Shown: piece by piece, positions 42,618 through 51,876 of the stretch
How the letters are laid out: the number at the start of each line of letters is the position of its first letter
Numbering within the stretch: position 1 is the first letter of the stretch
Origin: Hyphomicrobium sp.
Lineage (GTDB): Bacteria > Pseudomonadota > Alphaproteobacteria > Rhizobiales > Hyphomicrobiaceae
Reading direction: 5' to 3'
Length of the DNA stretch: 64,000 nucleotides
Assembly (NCBI RefSeq): GCF_009026145.1
Contig: NZ_WBUE01000005.1
Coordinates: 1 to 64,000 of the forward strand
The notes under the pieces: generated by a model
Database searches by the model: none
Told to the model about the DNA's origin: nothing
The model's input: the letters and a program-made list of their open reading frames with translations, nothing else
Translations under genes and position numbers: made by a program

Positions 42618-44000
42618 ATGCTGCATACCACGCCCCGCCGACGGCTGGAGGACGACCTCGCGGCCGTCGAGGAGATTGTGGCGCGGCCGGCTACGACCGC
42701 TAAGGAGCTGGCCACCAATCTCAGTGCGCTCTACGAGGCGACGTTCAATGTCAGCCTCGATCGCTACGATATGCAGAGCCTGCTGCGCTCGGCGCCTGAG
42801 ATCGCCCGCTCGATTTTCGCGCTGCGGCTGCGCTTGCGCGATCAAATCTCCGACTGGCACGCGCGCGGATTCCTGACGCTCGCCGGGCAGCGCGCCGTGC
42901 GCAACGCGCTGCGCATCGCCCGCTACGCAACCGACATGCTGGGCGAGCTCAACATTCGCTACGCGCAGCTCGGCCCGGAGGAGAAGACGCTGCGCGGGTT
43001 CAGCGGGCGCGACATCAATACGTTCGTCAACCCGGCCTTCGATACCGGCAGCGACCTCGACTTCCGCTCCGGCGATCTCCTCTTGATGCGCGGCATGCAT
43101 CACAACAGCGCGGCCATCGCGCGCATCGGCGACGTCGACAGCCAGTTCAGCCATCTCGCCATCGTGCACACCGACGAGAACGGCAAACATTGGGTGGTGG
43201 AGGCGCTGATCGAGGAAGGCTCGGTCATCAATCCGCTCGCCGCGACGCTCGAGCACGGCCTCGGACGCTGCGTTCTGTTCCGCCACCGCGACAAGCAGCT
43301 CGCCGCACGTGCCGCCGCCCTCATCCACGACGTGGTCAGCCGCTCGCATGAGAAGCCCGGTAGCCACATCTGGTACGACTTCACCATGGAGCTCGGCGGC
43401 GACAAGGAGTTGTTCTGCTCCAAGCTGGTGCGCAAGGCCTACGGGCTGGCCAGCAACCAACAGTTTCTCCTGCCGACGTTCACCACTCGCTTCGACATGA
43501 AGAACCGCGACTTCGTGGATCGCATCGGCGTTACGGCGCGAGAGACGTTCGCGCCGGCCGATATCGAGCTCGAGCCGACGTTCGACCTCGTCGCCGAGTG
43601 GCAGGACTACCGCGTGACCTCGCGCCTGCGCCTGCAGGACTTACTGATGGATCGGCTGTTCCTGTGGATGGAGCAGTACCATTACCATTTTCGCGAGGAC
43701 CTGCCGATCAAGCTGATCGGATTCTTCGGCCGGCTATCTGGGCAACTGTCGACGCGCGCCAAGAACCTCATTGCCGATGTGGTGCCGAAGGTGCCGCCCA
43801 ACATGCGGCGCTCGACCATCCAGGCGGTCGCCATGTTGCACAAGACGGCCGAGCCGCTGCTCGCCGAGCTGCAGGCGCTGGAGCGTCGCAGCATCGACCG
43901 GACCGGGCGCCCGCTGCACGCGCGCGAGGTCAACGATTTCCTCGAGGCCAAGCGGCAGGCCGCGAACGGCGAGATCGGCTACCTCGTCGGCAAGGCGTGA
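42618..44000 (+). CDS. YiiX/YebB-like NlpC/P60-family cysteine peptidase
   Basis: Cytosolic protein of 460 residues with a circularly permuted NlpC/P60 (papain-like) domain of the YiiX type at about 150-300. FRSGDLLLMRG opens the domain, the catalytic His is in SQFSHLAIVH, an acidic residue is in HWVVEALIEEG, and the Cys is in DKELFCSKLVRKAYG. N- and C-terminal helical regions flank it, and no signal peptide is seen. These enzymes are proposed to act on lipids or peptidoglycan-like amides. The 3' end overlaps the convergent coiled-coil gene by 22 bases. Confidence 0.83.
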   Translation: MLHTTPRRRLEDDLAAVEEIVARPATTAKELATNLSALYEATFNVSLDRYDMQSLLRSAPEIARSIFALRLRLRDQISDWHARGFLTLAGQRAVRNALRIARYATDMLGELNIRYAQLGPEEKTLRGFSGRDINTFVNPAFDTGSDLDFRSGDLLLMRGMHHNSAAIARIGDVDSQFSHLAIVHTDENGKHWVVEALIEEGSVINPLAATLEHGLGRCVLFRHRDKQLAARAAALIHDVVSRSHEKPGSHIWYDFTMELGGDKELFCSKLVRKAYGLASNQQFLLPTFTTRFDMKNRDFVDRIGVTARETFAPADIELEPTFDLVAEWQDYRVTSRLRLQDLLMDRLFLWMEQYHYHFREDLPIKLIGFFGRLSGQLSTRAKNLIADVVPKVPPNMRRSTIQAVAMLHKTAEPLLAELQALERRSIDRTGRPLHAREVNDFLEAKRQAANGEIGYLVGKA

Positions 44001-45499
44001 ACGGACGGGTCCCAGCCGCCGTAGGAAGCGGAGCGGGCCGCGGGCAGGCCGTCATCGAGCGCGCGCTCGAGCACCCGCGCGCCGGCCGCGTCGGCTACCG
44101 CCTCCGGCACGATCCACGCACGGTATCGCGTCGATACGACGGGCGCCGAGCAGGAGAGCTCACCGGCACTCACGTCGCATGAGCGGTCCGGCTCGATGGT
44201 GCGGACCTCGCGCCGATCATGGCGCAAGAATCCCATGTCGACCGGCTGCATCGTCGTCATCGGCGAGGGCAGCGTGATGCCGCGGAACACGCATGTCGTC
44301 TGGTGGCGGCAGACGCCGGCGTTACGACCCAGCGTATTGCCGGGGCCGAGCGCCTGCGCGCGCCGCATAATGGTGGCCGGCGATGTGGGCCCATTGCTGA
44401 CGTAGCAACTTTGGCCGACGCACAGCACTGGATTGGCGGTCAGGCGCTTACCGGCAAAACCGTGTCGGCGCGGCTGCATGATGACGAGCACCGTGACGCG
44501 CTGCGGATAGGTCGCCGGCGCCGTGACCGGCTCGTCGATGAAGGGCGACGGCAGCGCCTGCTCGGCCATGGGACCGCCGAGGCTGTTGCGCGTCTCCTTG
44601 CTGCGCTCGCGCGCCTCGCGGGCAAGCCTGAACCTCTCGGCGATGCGCCGGGCTTCCTCCTCGCGCTGCCTCTCGAGCGCGGCACGCTGCTGGGCCAACC
44701 GCGCTTCTTCCATCCGCTGCTGCTCGGCGAGCCGCGCCTCCTCGGCCCGGCGTTTGGCCTCGGCCTCCTCGGCCTGTCGCTTGAGCTCGGCAACGCGCGC
44801 CTCCTCGGCCTTGCGCTTGGCTTCGGCTTCCTCCGCCTGGCGTTTCACCTCGGCGATGCGGGCTTCTTCCGCCTTGCGCCTTTCCTCGGCGACGCGCGCC
44901 TCTTCGGCCCGGCGCCGGGCCTCGACGCGGCGCGCTTCCTCGGCCTTGCGCTCTGCCTCCGCCTTCTCGGCGGCGATACGGCGCTCATCGGCGAGGCGCT
45001 TCTCCTCGGCCAGCCGCTGCTCCTCGACCTCGCGGGTGAGACGCGCTGCTTCGGCGCGACGCTGCTCCTCGGCCTGGCGTTCCATCTCGGCGCGCTGCTT
45101 CTGCGCCTCTTCGGCGAGGCGCTGCGCCTCGGCGCGCGCGGCGCGCCGCTCGTCCTCGATGCGCTGCTGCTGTTCGCGAGCCAACTGCTCGCGCCGGCGT
45201 GCTTCCGCTTCTTCCTGAGCACTGCGCAACATCTCTGCCTCGTCGGCGGCGCGCTGCTCGGCGGCTTTGCGCTTTGCCGCTTCGGCTCGCTTCTTGGCCT
45301 CGGCCTCGGCCTTGACGCGTGCCTCGGCCTTCTTGGCCTCCGCGGCGCGCTCGCCTTCCTCGGCGGCGCGGGAGAATTTCTCCGCCAGCGCGTGCGCTGC
45401 GTCCTCGTTGGCGGCGGCCGTCTGGAGGCTATACATCCAGCCCATCAACGCCACGGCGCACACTGCGCCGCGACTGAGGCCACTCGCTGCTGACCGCAT
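43979..45499 (-). CDS. secreted long coiled-coil protein with C-terminal Cys domain
   Basis: A 506-residue precursor that I do not recognise as a family. A signal peptide is followed from about residue 32 by some 285 residues of Ala/Glu/Arg/Lys coiled coil with internal repeats (EEARVAELKRQAEEAEAKRR is nearly repeated). The last 170 residues form a different domain with three cysteine pairs (CVGQSC, CRHQTTC, CDVSAGELSC) and PQRVTVLVIMQP. The architecture recalls a periplasm-spanning rod with a small disulphide-bonded head. ATG 45499 follows GAGGATGTC. The long plus-strand ORF across it is a coil-composition shadow. Confidence 0.82.
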   Translation of the reverse strand: MRSAASGLSRGAVCAVALMGWMYSLQTAAANEDAAHALAEKFSRAAEEGERAAEAKKAEARVKAEAEAKKRAEAAKRKAAEQRAADEAEMLRSAQEEAEARRREQLAREQQQRIEDERRAARAEAQRLAEEAQKQRAEMERQAEEQRRAEAARLTREVEEQRLAEEKRLADERRIAAEKAEAERKAEEARRVEARRRAEEARVAEERRKAEEARIAEVKRQAEEAEAKRKAEEARVAELKRQAEEAEAKRRAEEARLAEQQRMEEARLAQQRAALERQREEEARRIAERFRLAREARERSKETRNSLGGPMAEQALPSPFIDEPVTAPATYPQRVTVLVIMQPRRHGFAGKRLTANPVLCVGQSCYVSNGPTSPATIMRRAQALGPGNTLGRNAGVCRHQTTCVFRGITLPSPMTTMQPVDMGFLRHDRREVRTIEPDRSCDVSAGELSCSAPVVSTRYRAWIVPEAVADAAGARVLERALDDGLPAARSASYGGWDPSVHALPTR

Positions 45500-45637
45500 G
45501 ACATCCTCGCCACAATAATGGGGAGCGGGGGCTCCCGGCGGCCGCGGCAAAAGCACGACCGGATTTCGCCTATAAAGCGAGGGCCGCTTGAACGGCGGCT
45601 GAACGGCGGTGGTGAGGTGCCACCGGCTGTGGATCGT

Positions 45638-46513
45638 TCAGTCCTGCGACGCGTGCGCCAAGATGGCGCGCAGACCTTCCCGGTAGGTTGGGAATTTCAG
45701 AGCGACACCAAGCTCTTGCCGCAGGCGCGCATTGCTGATGCGCTTGTTGGCGGCATAGAAGCTCGCCGCCATGGGGGTCAGCTCCGCGTCCTCGAACGGG
45801 ACCGCCGGCGGCGGCGGCATGTGCAACAGCTGGGCGGCATAGACGATGACGTCCTGCGGCGGCGCCGGCTCGTCGTCGGCGACGTTGTAGATCTGCTCGC
45901 CGCCTCGCCCGGCAATGCCGGCGCATACGGCTTGCGCGATGTCGTCGACGTGGATGCGGTTGAACACGTGGCCCGGCTTGACGATGCGGTGCGCCGTTCC
46001 TTCACGCAGGCGGTCGATGGCACTGCGGCCGGGGCCGTAGATGCCGGCGAGGCGGAAGACCTGCGCGCGCACGCCGCGTCGCTCCGCCAGCGCCAGCCAT
46101 GCCTGCTCGGCCGCGATGCGGCGCTGGCCGCGCACCGACGTGGCGTCGGCCGGCGCCGTCTCGTCGATCCAGGCACCCTGGCTGTCGCCGTAGACCCCGA
46201 CGGTTGACAGGTAGCCGATCCAACTCAGCGCCTTTGACCGCTCTAGATCATCCGCGTAGTGGCGCAGCACCGGATCGCCGCCGGCGTCCGGTGGTATGGA
46301 GACTAGGACGTGCGTTGCGCGGGCGAGCGCGCGCTGGACTTCCGGACATGGCTGCGTGCCATCGAAGACGATTGCGTCATAGCTTTGTGCGGCGATCGCA
46401 TCGGCGCCCTCGCGGGTGCGTGCCGTACCGGCCACGCTCCAGCCCTCATCCGCGAGCCCACGCGCGATGAACGATGCGCTGTAGCCGAGACCGAAGCAGA
46501 AGAGGCGGTTCAT
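45638..46513 (-). CDS. NAD(P)-binding SDR-type oxidoreductase (YeeZ-like)
   Basis: An extended short-chain dehydrogenase-like protein of 291 residues. It begins FCFGLGYSASFIARGLADEG, a Rossmann glycine motif, and includes YLSTVGVYGDSQGAWIDE and FRLAGIYGPGRSAIDRLREG, as in E. coli YeeZ and related epimerase-like proteins. The catalytic Tyr-x3-Lys appears degenerate, so activity is uncertain. The ATG at 46513 overlaps the queG stop by 4 bases and replaces the track start. Confidence 0.85.
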   Translation of the reverse strand: MNRLFCFGLGYSASFIARGLADEGWSVAGTARTREGADAIAAQSYDAIVFDGTQPCPEVQRALARATHVLVSIPPDAGGDPVLRHYADDLERSKALSWIGYLSTVGVYGDSQGAWIDETAPADATSVRGQRRIAAEQAWLALAERRGVRAQVFRLAGIYGPGRSAIDRLREGTAHRIVKPGHVFNRIHVDDIAQAVCAGIAGRGGEQIYNVADDEPAPPQDVIVYAAQLLHMPPPPAVPFEDAELTPMAASFYAANKRISNARLRQELGVALKFPTYREGLRAILAHASQD

Positions 46514-47634
46514 GGTGCGGCAGGCGCCTGCCATTCGGCGCGTACGGCGCTGTCGCCTTCGCGCGCTAGATGCCGGTGGCGCACGCCCTCGCCGATGCCG
46601 TCGTCGGTAAGCTGTCGCATCGCCCATACGGCCATGGCGCGTACGAGCGGGGAATGATCACCAAGCAACGCCTCGATGCGCGGCAACAAGCCGGTGTCGC
46701 CGGAGTTGCCGGCGGCGATGAGCACGTTGCGCAGGAAGCGATCGCGGCCCGTGCGCTTCACCGGCGTGCCGGCGAAGCGCACGCGGAAGGCGGCATCATC
46801 GAGCTGCAGCAACTCGGCGAGCGGCGGGTTGTCGGTCTCGGCGCGGGCGTGGAAGCGTGCTTCGCGTGCCGTGACGGCGAACTTGTTCCACGGGCACACG
46901 GCGAGGCAGTCGTCGCAGCCGAACACGCGGTTGCCCATGGCGCGGCGGAACTCGACCGGGATGTGCCCTTTGTGCTCGATCGACAGGTAGGCAAGGCAGC
47001 GGCGAGCGTCGAGCTGGTAGGGGGCCGGGAAGGCCGCCGTCGGGCATACGTCGAGGCAGCGTCGGCAGCTGCCACAGTGATCCTCATCCGGCGGATCGGG
47101 GGGCAGCTCGGCGGTGGTGAAGATGGCGCCGAGAAACAGCCAGGAGCCATACTCGCGCGACACGAGCATGGTGTTCTTGCCCTGCCAGCCGAGCCCCGCG
47201 GCGGCGGCGAGCGGCTTCTCCATCACCGGCGCGGTGTCGACGAAGACTTTGACATCGGCGCCGCCCGTTGCGGCCAGATGCGATGCAATCCGCTTGAGCT
47301 TGCCCTTCAGGATGTCGTGGTAGTCCTTCCCCTGCGCATAGACGGAGATGGCGCCGCGCGAAGCATGCTCGAGGGCGTCGAGCGGGTCCGCCTGCGGCGC
47401 GTAGCTCATGCCGAGCATGACGATCGAGCGCACCTCCGGCCACAGCCGCGACGGGCTCTGGCGCCGCTCGGCATTGGTCGCCATCCACGCCATGTCGCCG
47501 TGCCGGCCGGCTTGCAGGAACGTAGCGAGGCGCTCGCCTGCGGCGCTCGCCGCGTTGGGCGTCGTCACCCGCACGGCATCGAAGCCGAGTGCGGCAGCCT
47601 CGCGCAGCAGCGTGTCCTTGAGCGCCGTCGTCAC
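46510..47634 (-). CDS. queG: epoxyqueuosine reductase
   Basis: Iron-sulfur, cobalamin-dependent enzyme for the last step of queuosine tRNA modification. It carries two [4Fe-4S] motifs (CGSCRRCLDVCP and CDDCLAVCPWNKF), a cobalamin-binding N-terminal domain with DTAPVMEKPLAAAAGLGWQGKNT (quoted in part), and HEAT-like repeats at the end. GTG 47634 gives 374 residues and replaces the longer track start. It lies 10 bases after the GST gene and overlaps the SDR gene, so GST-queG-SDR form one operon. Confidence 0.94.
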   Translation of the reverse strand: MTTALKDTLLREAAALGFDAVRVTTPNAASAAGERLATFLQAGRHGDMAWMATNAERRQSPSRLWPEVRSIVMLGMSYAPQADPLDALEHASRGAISVYAQGKDYHDILKGKLKRIASHLAATGGADVKVFVDTAPVMEKPLAAAAGLGWQGKNTMLVSREYGSWLFLGAIFTTAELPPDPPDEDHCGSCRRCLDVCPTAAFPAPYQLDARRCLAYLSIEHKGHIPVEFRRAMGNRVFGCDDCLAVCPWNKFAVTAREARFHARAETDNPPLAELLQLDDAAFRVRFAGTPVKRTGRDRFLRNVLIAAGNSGDTGLLPRIEALLGDHSPLVRAMAVWAMRQLTDDGIGEGVRHRHLAREGDSAVRAEWQAPAAP

Positions 47635-47644
47635 GGTAGAGCCG

Positions 47645-48346
47645 TCAGAAATCGAGGTCGGCGTAGTGCGCGGCGGGGAGCGCACCGGGCACGCGGTCGG
47701 CCAATATCGTACGGAATGCTCGCCGCGACTTGAGGCGCGCATACCAGACCTTGGCGACGGCAAACTCCTCCCATGGCACTTCGCCCAGATAATCGACCGA
47801 CGACAGGTGCGCGGCGGCGGCGAGATCGGCGAACGACAGATCCTCGCCCGCCAGCCAGCGCCGATGGTCGGCCAGATAGCTTATATAGCTCATATGGTAG
47901 CGCAGGTTGGCGCGGATGGCGCGCAGGAAGTCGACGTCCGGCGTGCCCGGCGCTCCTGGCCGCAGGCGGGCGTAAACCCTTTCCTGCAGTAGCTCGTGCG
48001 TCACCTCGCGGTTGAACTTGCCGTTGAACCAGTCGACCAGTCGCCGGACCTCGGCCCGCTGAGGGCGATGCCCGGGAAACAGTGGGAAGACCTCGGCTTC
48101 GCCTTCGTCGGTCTCCTGCGGCGTTTCCTCGGCCAGGTATTCGGAAACGGCATAGACGCCGCACAGCGCCGGGCCGCCCTCGATCTGCAGCACCGGAAGC
48201 TCGCCGGCAGGGTTGAGGGCGAGAAACTCCGGGCGCCATTCCCACGGCCGCTCTTCGACGAGCTCGACCTCGATGTCGAGCTCGGCCAGCGCCAGACGAA
48301 TGGCGCGCGAGAAGGGACAGAGGCGGAAGTGCGTCAGTGTGTGCAT
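47645..48346 (-). CDS. glutathione S-transferase family protein
   Basis: A 233-residue protein with an N-terminal thioredoxin fold ([20 protein letters not shown], with a Cys-Pro-Phe-Ser active-site segment, as in beta/omega-like GSTs) and a helical C-terminal domain ([18 protein letters not shown]). The loop [15 protein letters not shown] contains the cis-Pro. It is first in an operon with queG, and the substrate is unknown. ATG 48346 replaces the longer track start. Confidence 0.9.
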   Translation of the reverse strand: MHTLTHFRLCPFSRAIRLALAELDIEVELVEERPWEWRPEFLALNPAGELPVLQIEGGPALCGVYAVSEYLAEETPQETDEGEAEVFPLFPGHRPQRAEVRRLVDWFNGKFNREVTHELLQERVYARLRPGAPGTPDVDFLRAIRANLRYHMSYISYLADHRRWLAGEDLSFADLAAAAHLSSVDYLGEVPWEEFAVAKVWYARLKSRRAFRTILADRVPGALPAAHYADLDF

Positions 48347-48519
48347 TGCTCGGTGTGGCGTCGTTGTCTTTGATTGCGGCCTGCGGTCCCGCTGGTAAGG
48401 CCCCGCGGCGCATAAGACAATCGCCTCGTGTGGCGCGGAAGTGGCACCGCGTCCACGCAAATCCTGCTAATCCTCGCCGCCGCACAGAAAAATTCAGCGC
48501 ACACGGTACGGGGCCATCA

Positions 48520-49344
48520 ATGCCGATCTGGGAAGTGATCCTGCTTGGCCTCATCGAGGGCGTGACGGAGTTTCTTCCCGTATCATCGACCGGCCATCTC
48601 CTGCTCACCGAGCACTTCCTCGGCATTTGCACGCCGGGCAAGACGTTCGAGGTGCTGATCCAGCTCGGCGCCATCCTCGCCATCCTCAGCGTCTACGCGG
48701 TCAAGCTGACGCGCATCGCCGTGGCGATGCCGTACGATCCACGCGCCAGACGCTTCGTATTGAGCGTGCTGCTCGCCTTCCTTCCGGCGGCGGTCATCGG
48801 CGTGCTGGGACACAGCTTCATCAAGGGTGTGCTGTTCGAGACGCCGATGCTGATCGCCATCATGCTGATCGTCGGCGGTGTCGTGCTCTTGCTGGTCGAC
48901 CGTATGCAGCTTGCCGTGCACTACACGAACGCCATGGACTTTCCGCCCTCGCTCGCCTTCAAGATCGGCGTGCTTCAGTGCTTTGCCATGATCCCGGGCG
49001 TATCGCGCTCCGGCGCCACCATCGTCGGCGCCATGCTGCTGGGGACCGACAAGCGCTCGGCGGCGGAATTCTCCTTCTTCCTTGCCATGCCGACCATGGC
49101 GGGCGCCTTCGCCTACGACCTCTACAAGAACTGGTCGATCCTGCACGCGGGCGACATCGCCAACATCGCGCTGGGCTTCGCCACCGCCTTCATCGCCGCG
49201 GTGTTCGTGGTGCGCTACTTGCTCGACTACGTGAGCCGCCACGGCTTCGCGCTGTTCGGCTGGTGGCGCATCATCATCGGCGGCCTGGCGCTGGGGGCCA
49301 TGCTCGTGCTCGGGCAAACGACGGGCTGCCCAGCGGCCCCCTGA
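48520..49344 (+). CDS. uppP: undecaprenyl-diphosphatase UppP
   Basis: Integral membrane phosphatase (BacA family) that recycles undecaprenyl diphosphate for peptidoglycan and polysaccharide export. It carries the two family motifs, [19 protein letters not shown] near the N-terminus and [16 protein letters not shown] in the second half, plus about seven hydrophobic segments. ATG 48520 ([10 protein letters not shown]) is chosen over a longer track start. Length 274 is normal. Confidence 0.94.
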   Translation: MPIWEVILLGLIEGVTEFLPVSSTGHLLLTEHFLGICTPGKTFEVLIQLGAILAILSVYAVKLTRIAVAMPYDPRARRFVLSVLLAFLPAAVIGVLGHSFIKGVLFETPMLIAIMLIVGGVVLLLVDRMQLAVHYTNAMDFPPSLAFKIGVLQCFAMIPGVSRSGATIVGAMLLGTDKRSAAEFSFFLAMPTMAGAFAYDLYKNWSILHAGDIANIALGFATAFIAAVFVVRYLLDYVSRHGFALFGWWRIIIGGLALGAMLVLGQTTGCPAAP

Positions 49345-49353
49345 TTCTGCGTG

Positions 49354-49818
49354 CTAAGCGGCGTGCGAAGGCACCGGTCGCGTCAGCGCGAGCCGCAGCG
49401 CGGCTACGTCGGGCGCGTTGCGCAGCGCATCCATCACCGACGGCTCGCGCACCACGCGTGAGATGCTGGCCAGCGCCTTCAGGTGATCGCCGCTGGCGTG
49501 CTCGGGGGCGAGTAGCAGGAAGAGCAGATCGACCGGCTCGTTGTCGTTCGACTCATAATCGATGGGCTCGTCGAGGCGCGCGAACAGGCACAGGATATTG
49601 CGCATGCCGGCGAGCTTCACATGCGGAATCGCGATGCCGCGCCCGAGGCCGGTCGAGCCGAGGCGCTCGCGCTGCAGCAGCGTATTGAAAATCTCGCGCT
49701 GATCGAGACCCGTCCTCGACGCGGCGATCGTCGCCAGTTCCTGCAGGGCGTGCTTCTTGCTCGTCGCCTTGAGGGAAGCAATGATGCCATCGGAAGCCAG
49801 CAGGTCACAGAGATCCAT
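49354..49818 (-). CDS. ptsN: PTS IIA-like nitrogen-regulatory protein
   Basis: EIIA-Ntr, the phosphoryl acceptor of the nitrogen PTS that modulates K+ transport and stress regulation. The phosphorylated His is in GIAIPHVKLAG (about residue 66), with the family segments ERLGSTGLGRG and DLLFLLLAPEHASGDHLKALA (quoted in part). ATG 49818 gives 154 residues; the track start adds a non-conserved 37. It follows rpoN on the same strand, but 487 bases away and without the usual hpf between. Confidence 0.93.
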   Translation of the reverse strand: MDLCDLLASDGIIASLKATSKKHALQELATIAASRTGLDQREIFNTLLQRERLGSTGLGRGIAIPHVKLAGMRNILCLFARLDEPIDYESNDNEPVDLLFLLLAPEHASGDHLKALASISRVVREPSVMDALRNAPDVAALRLALTRPVPSHAA

Positions 49819-50305
49819 CGTCAAATCCCGTTCCAGCCTGTTGCGGAGCGCCGGCGCTGCCTCCCCCGTGGGCTGCAGATAACGGCCGGCGACTCTTACA
49901 ATTCTACCTTTACGCTCGTGCCCCCGCACGTACCCTCTGCTGCCGGCCGCCGCGCTGTCCCCTCGCTAGATGCAGCGACCCCGTTGAGAAACCAAAAAGA
50001 TGGCGCTCGCAAGGTCAGCTGCACAGGAATATAGCAGTCGGCTTCCCTCAAACGTTCGGCTAAGCCCTCGGTTCACAGGTGTTTTCCTGGCCCGCGGGCG
50101 CCAGCCTTATGCTCTTTCCCGAAAATGTGCTCCAGCTCGAAGCCTGCCCAAGATGCGGCCCCGGGGATTGCGGTGCAAGAACGGGGCCATGCCCTATGTG
50201 CGCTGTGAAGAATAGCGGACTGGCTGCCTTTCCTAGGCGCGGCCGGCACCGCGGACCGAGGCTATAGAGCAGTCCCGCGAGCCATACAAGTCTGTCGGCC
50301 AAGGC
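49819..50305. other. gene-free stretch between rpoN and ptsN
   Basis: I see no supportable gene in these 487 bases. Short plus-strand ORFs exist, one with CPRCGPGDC and CPMC, but it lacks an upstream ribosome-binding site and its composition is not convincing. In most related genomes hpf sits here. It presumably holds a ptsN promoter on the minus strand. The reason for the large gap is unclear. Confidence 0.5.
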
Positions 50306-51841
50306 TCAGGTCGGCCCGACCCGCTCGATCAGCCGCTTGTCCCGCCGACGCTGCACCGAAGAGGGGATGCGCATCGCCTCACGGTACTTGGCAACGGTGC
50401 GGCGCGCGATGTCGATGCCGTCGCTCTTCAGCTTCTCGACGATCTTGTCATCGGACAGGACACTCGCCGGCGTCTCCCCGTCGATCATCTGCTTGATGCG
50501 ATGGCGCACCGCCTCGGAGGAGTGCGACTCGCCCTCGTCGTCGGCGGAGGCGATGGCCGAGGTGAAGAAATACTTCATCTCGAAGATGCCGCGCGGCGTC
50601 GCCATGTACTTGTTGGAGGTGACGCGCGACACGGTCGACTCGTGCATCGAGATGGCGTCGGCAACGGTTCGCAGATTGAGCGGTCGCAGGTATTGCACGC
50701 CGTGCGTGAAGAAGCCATCCTGCTGGCGTACGATCTCCTCGGCCACGCGCAGGATGGTGCGGGCCCGCTGGTCGAGGCTCTTCACCAGCCAGTTGGCGGT
50801 CTGCAGGCACTCGAGGAGATAGTTGCGGTCGGCTGCCGAGCCGGTCGCCTGCGAGACGGTGGCAAGGTAGGTACGGTTGACCAGCACGCGGGGCAGCGTC
50901 TCGCTGTTGAGCTCGATGATCCAGGTACCGTCGGGCGCGGCGCGCACCAGAACGTCGGGGACGACGGGCTGCAACTGCACGGATCCGAACTTCAGGCCTG
51001 GTTTCGGATTGAGCTTCTTGATCTCGGCGACGATCTCCAGGAGCTCGTCCATCTCGACGCCGACAGCCTTGCGCAGCGCCGGAAAGTTATGCCCGGCGAG
51101 CAGGTGCAGGTTTTCCAGGAAGCGACTGACGATCGGATCGTAGCGGTTCTGCTCTTTCAGCTGCAGCGCCAGGCATTCGGCCAGCGAGCGCGCGAAGACG
51201 CCCGGCGGGTCGAGCGTCTGCAGGCTCGCCAGCACCTTCTCGACGAGCGACTGCGGCGCCCCGAGCTTTTCGGCGATGACGTCGAGATCGGCCGGCAGGT
51301 AGCCCGCCTCGTCGACCATATCGACGAGATACTGGCCGATCAGCCGTTCGGCCGGCTCCTTGAGGACCAGCGGGACCTGCGCGCTCAGGTGCTCGCGTAG
51401 CGACACGTCGTTGGCCAGAAACGCTTCGATGTTGACGTCGTCGGTCGTGCCCGCTCCGCGTTGCCGCAGCGATGCCCAGCCCGATCCGGCATCGGCGCCG
51501 TGCATCTGGTCCGATGGCGCGCTGTCGGGATAGACGTTCTCGTACTCGGTATCGAATGTTCCCTCGGGATCGGCCACAGGCTTGTCGAGGTCGACCCAGT
51601 CGCCATCGCCCGCGGGAGCCGCCTCCTCCGCCTTGCCGAACTCCGCCTGGTCGTTCTCGGACCGCACCGGCGCTTCGCTGCCGTCGTCGGCCTCGAGCAG
51701 TGGATTGCGCTCGAGCTCGCTCTCGACGTACTGCGCCAGCTCGATATTCGACAGCTGAAGCAGACGAATAGCCTGCTGCAGTTGGGGGGTCATCACCAAC
51801 TGCTGGCCTTGTCTCAGCTCCAGCTTTGTCGAAAGCGCCAT
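50306..51841 (-). CDS. rpoN: RNA polymerase sigma-54 factor
   Basis: Sigma-54, which directs RNA polymerase to -24/-12 promoters with enhancer-binding ATPases. Region I is Gln/Leu-rich (LELRQGQQLVMTPQLQQAIRLLQ, quoted in part), an acidic region II follows at about 50-110, and region III holds the core-binding domain, the helix-turn-helix around STVSRVTSNKYMATPRG, and the RpoN box ARRTVAKYREAM near the end. At 511 residues it has normal length. lptB lies 35 bases upstream and the pair is probably co-transcribed. Confidence 0.96.
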   Translation of the reverse strand: MALSTKLELRQGQQLVMTPQLQQAIRLLQLSNIELAQYVESELERNPLLEADDGSEAPVRSENDQAEFGKAEEAAPAGDGDWVDLDKPVADPEGTFDTEYENVYPDSAPSDQMHGADAGSGWASLRQRGAGTTDDVNIEAFLANDVSLREHLSAQVPLVLKEPAERLIGQYLVDMVDEAGYLPADLDVIAEKLGAPQSLVEKVLASLQTLDPPGVFARSLAECLALQLKEQNRYDPIVSRFLENLHLLAGHNFPALRKAVGVEMDELLEIVAEIKKLNPKPGLKFGSVQLQPVVPDVLVRAAPDGTWIIELNSETLPRVLVNRTYLATVSQATGSAADRNYLLECLQTANWLVKSLDQRARTILRVAEEIVRQQDGFFTHGVQYLRPLNLRTVADAISMHESTVSRVTSNKYMATPRGIFEMKYFFTSAIASADDEGESHSSEAVRHRIKQMIDGETPASVLSDDKIVEKLKSDGIDIARRTVAKYREAMRIPSSVQRRRDKRLIERVGPT

Positions 51842-51876
51842 GCGCTCGTCCAGGTGTCTCGGCTACCGCTGACTAA

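Noticed and set aside
44219-45493. 424-residue plus-strand Leu/Gly-rich ORF
   Set aside because: It is the antisense of the coiled-coil repeat region; repeats keep several frames open.
46570-47733. 387-residue plus-strand ORF
   Set aside because: It is antisense to queG, whose iron-sulfur motifs are intact.
50079-50267. Small plus ORF with CPRC...CPMC suggesting a zinc ribbon
   Set aside because: There is no ribosome-binding site, the remainder is unconvincing, and two Cys pairs can arise by chance in GC-rich sequence.
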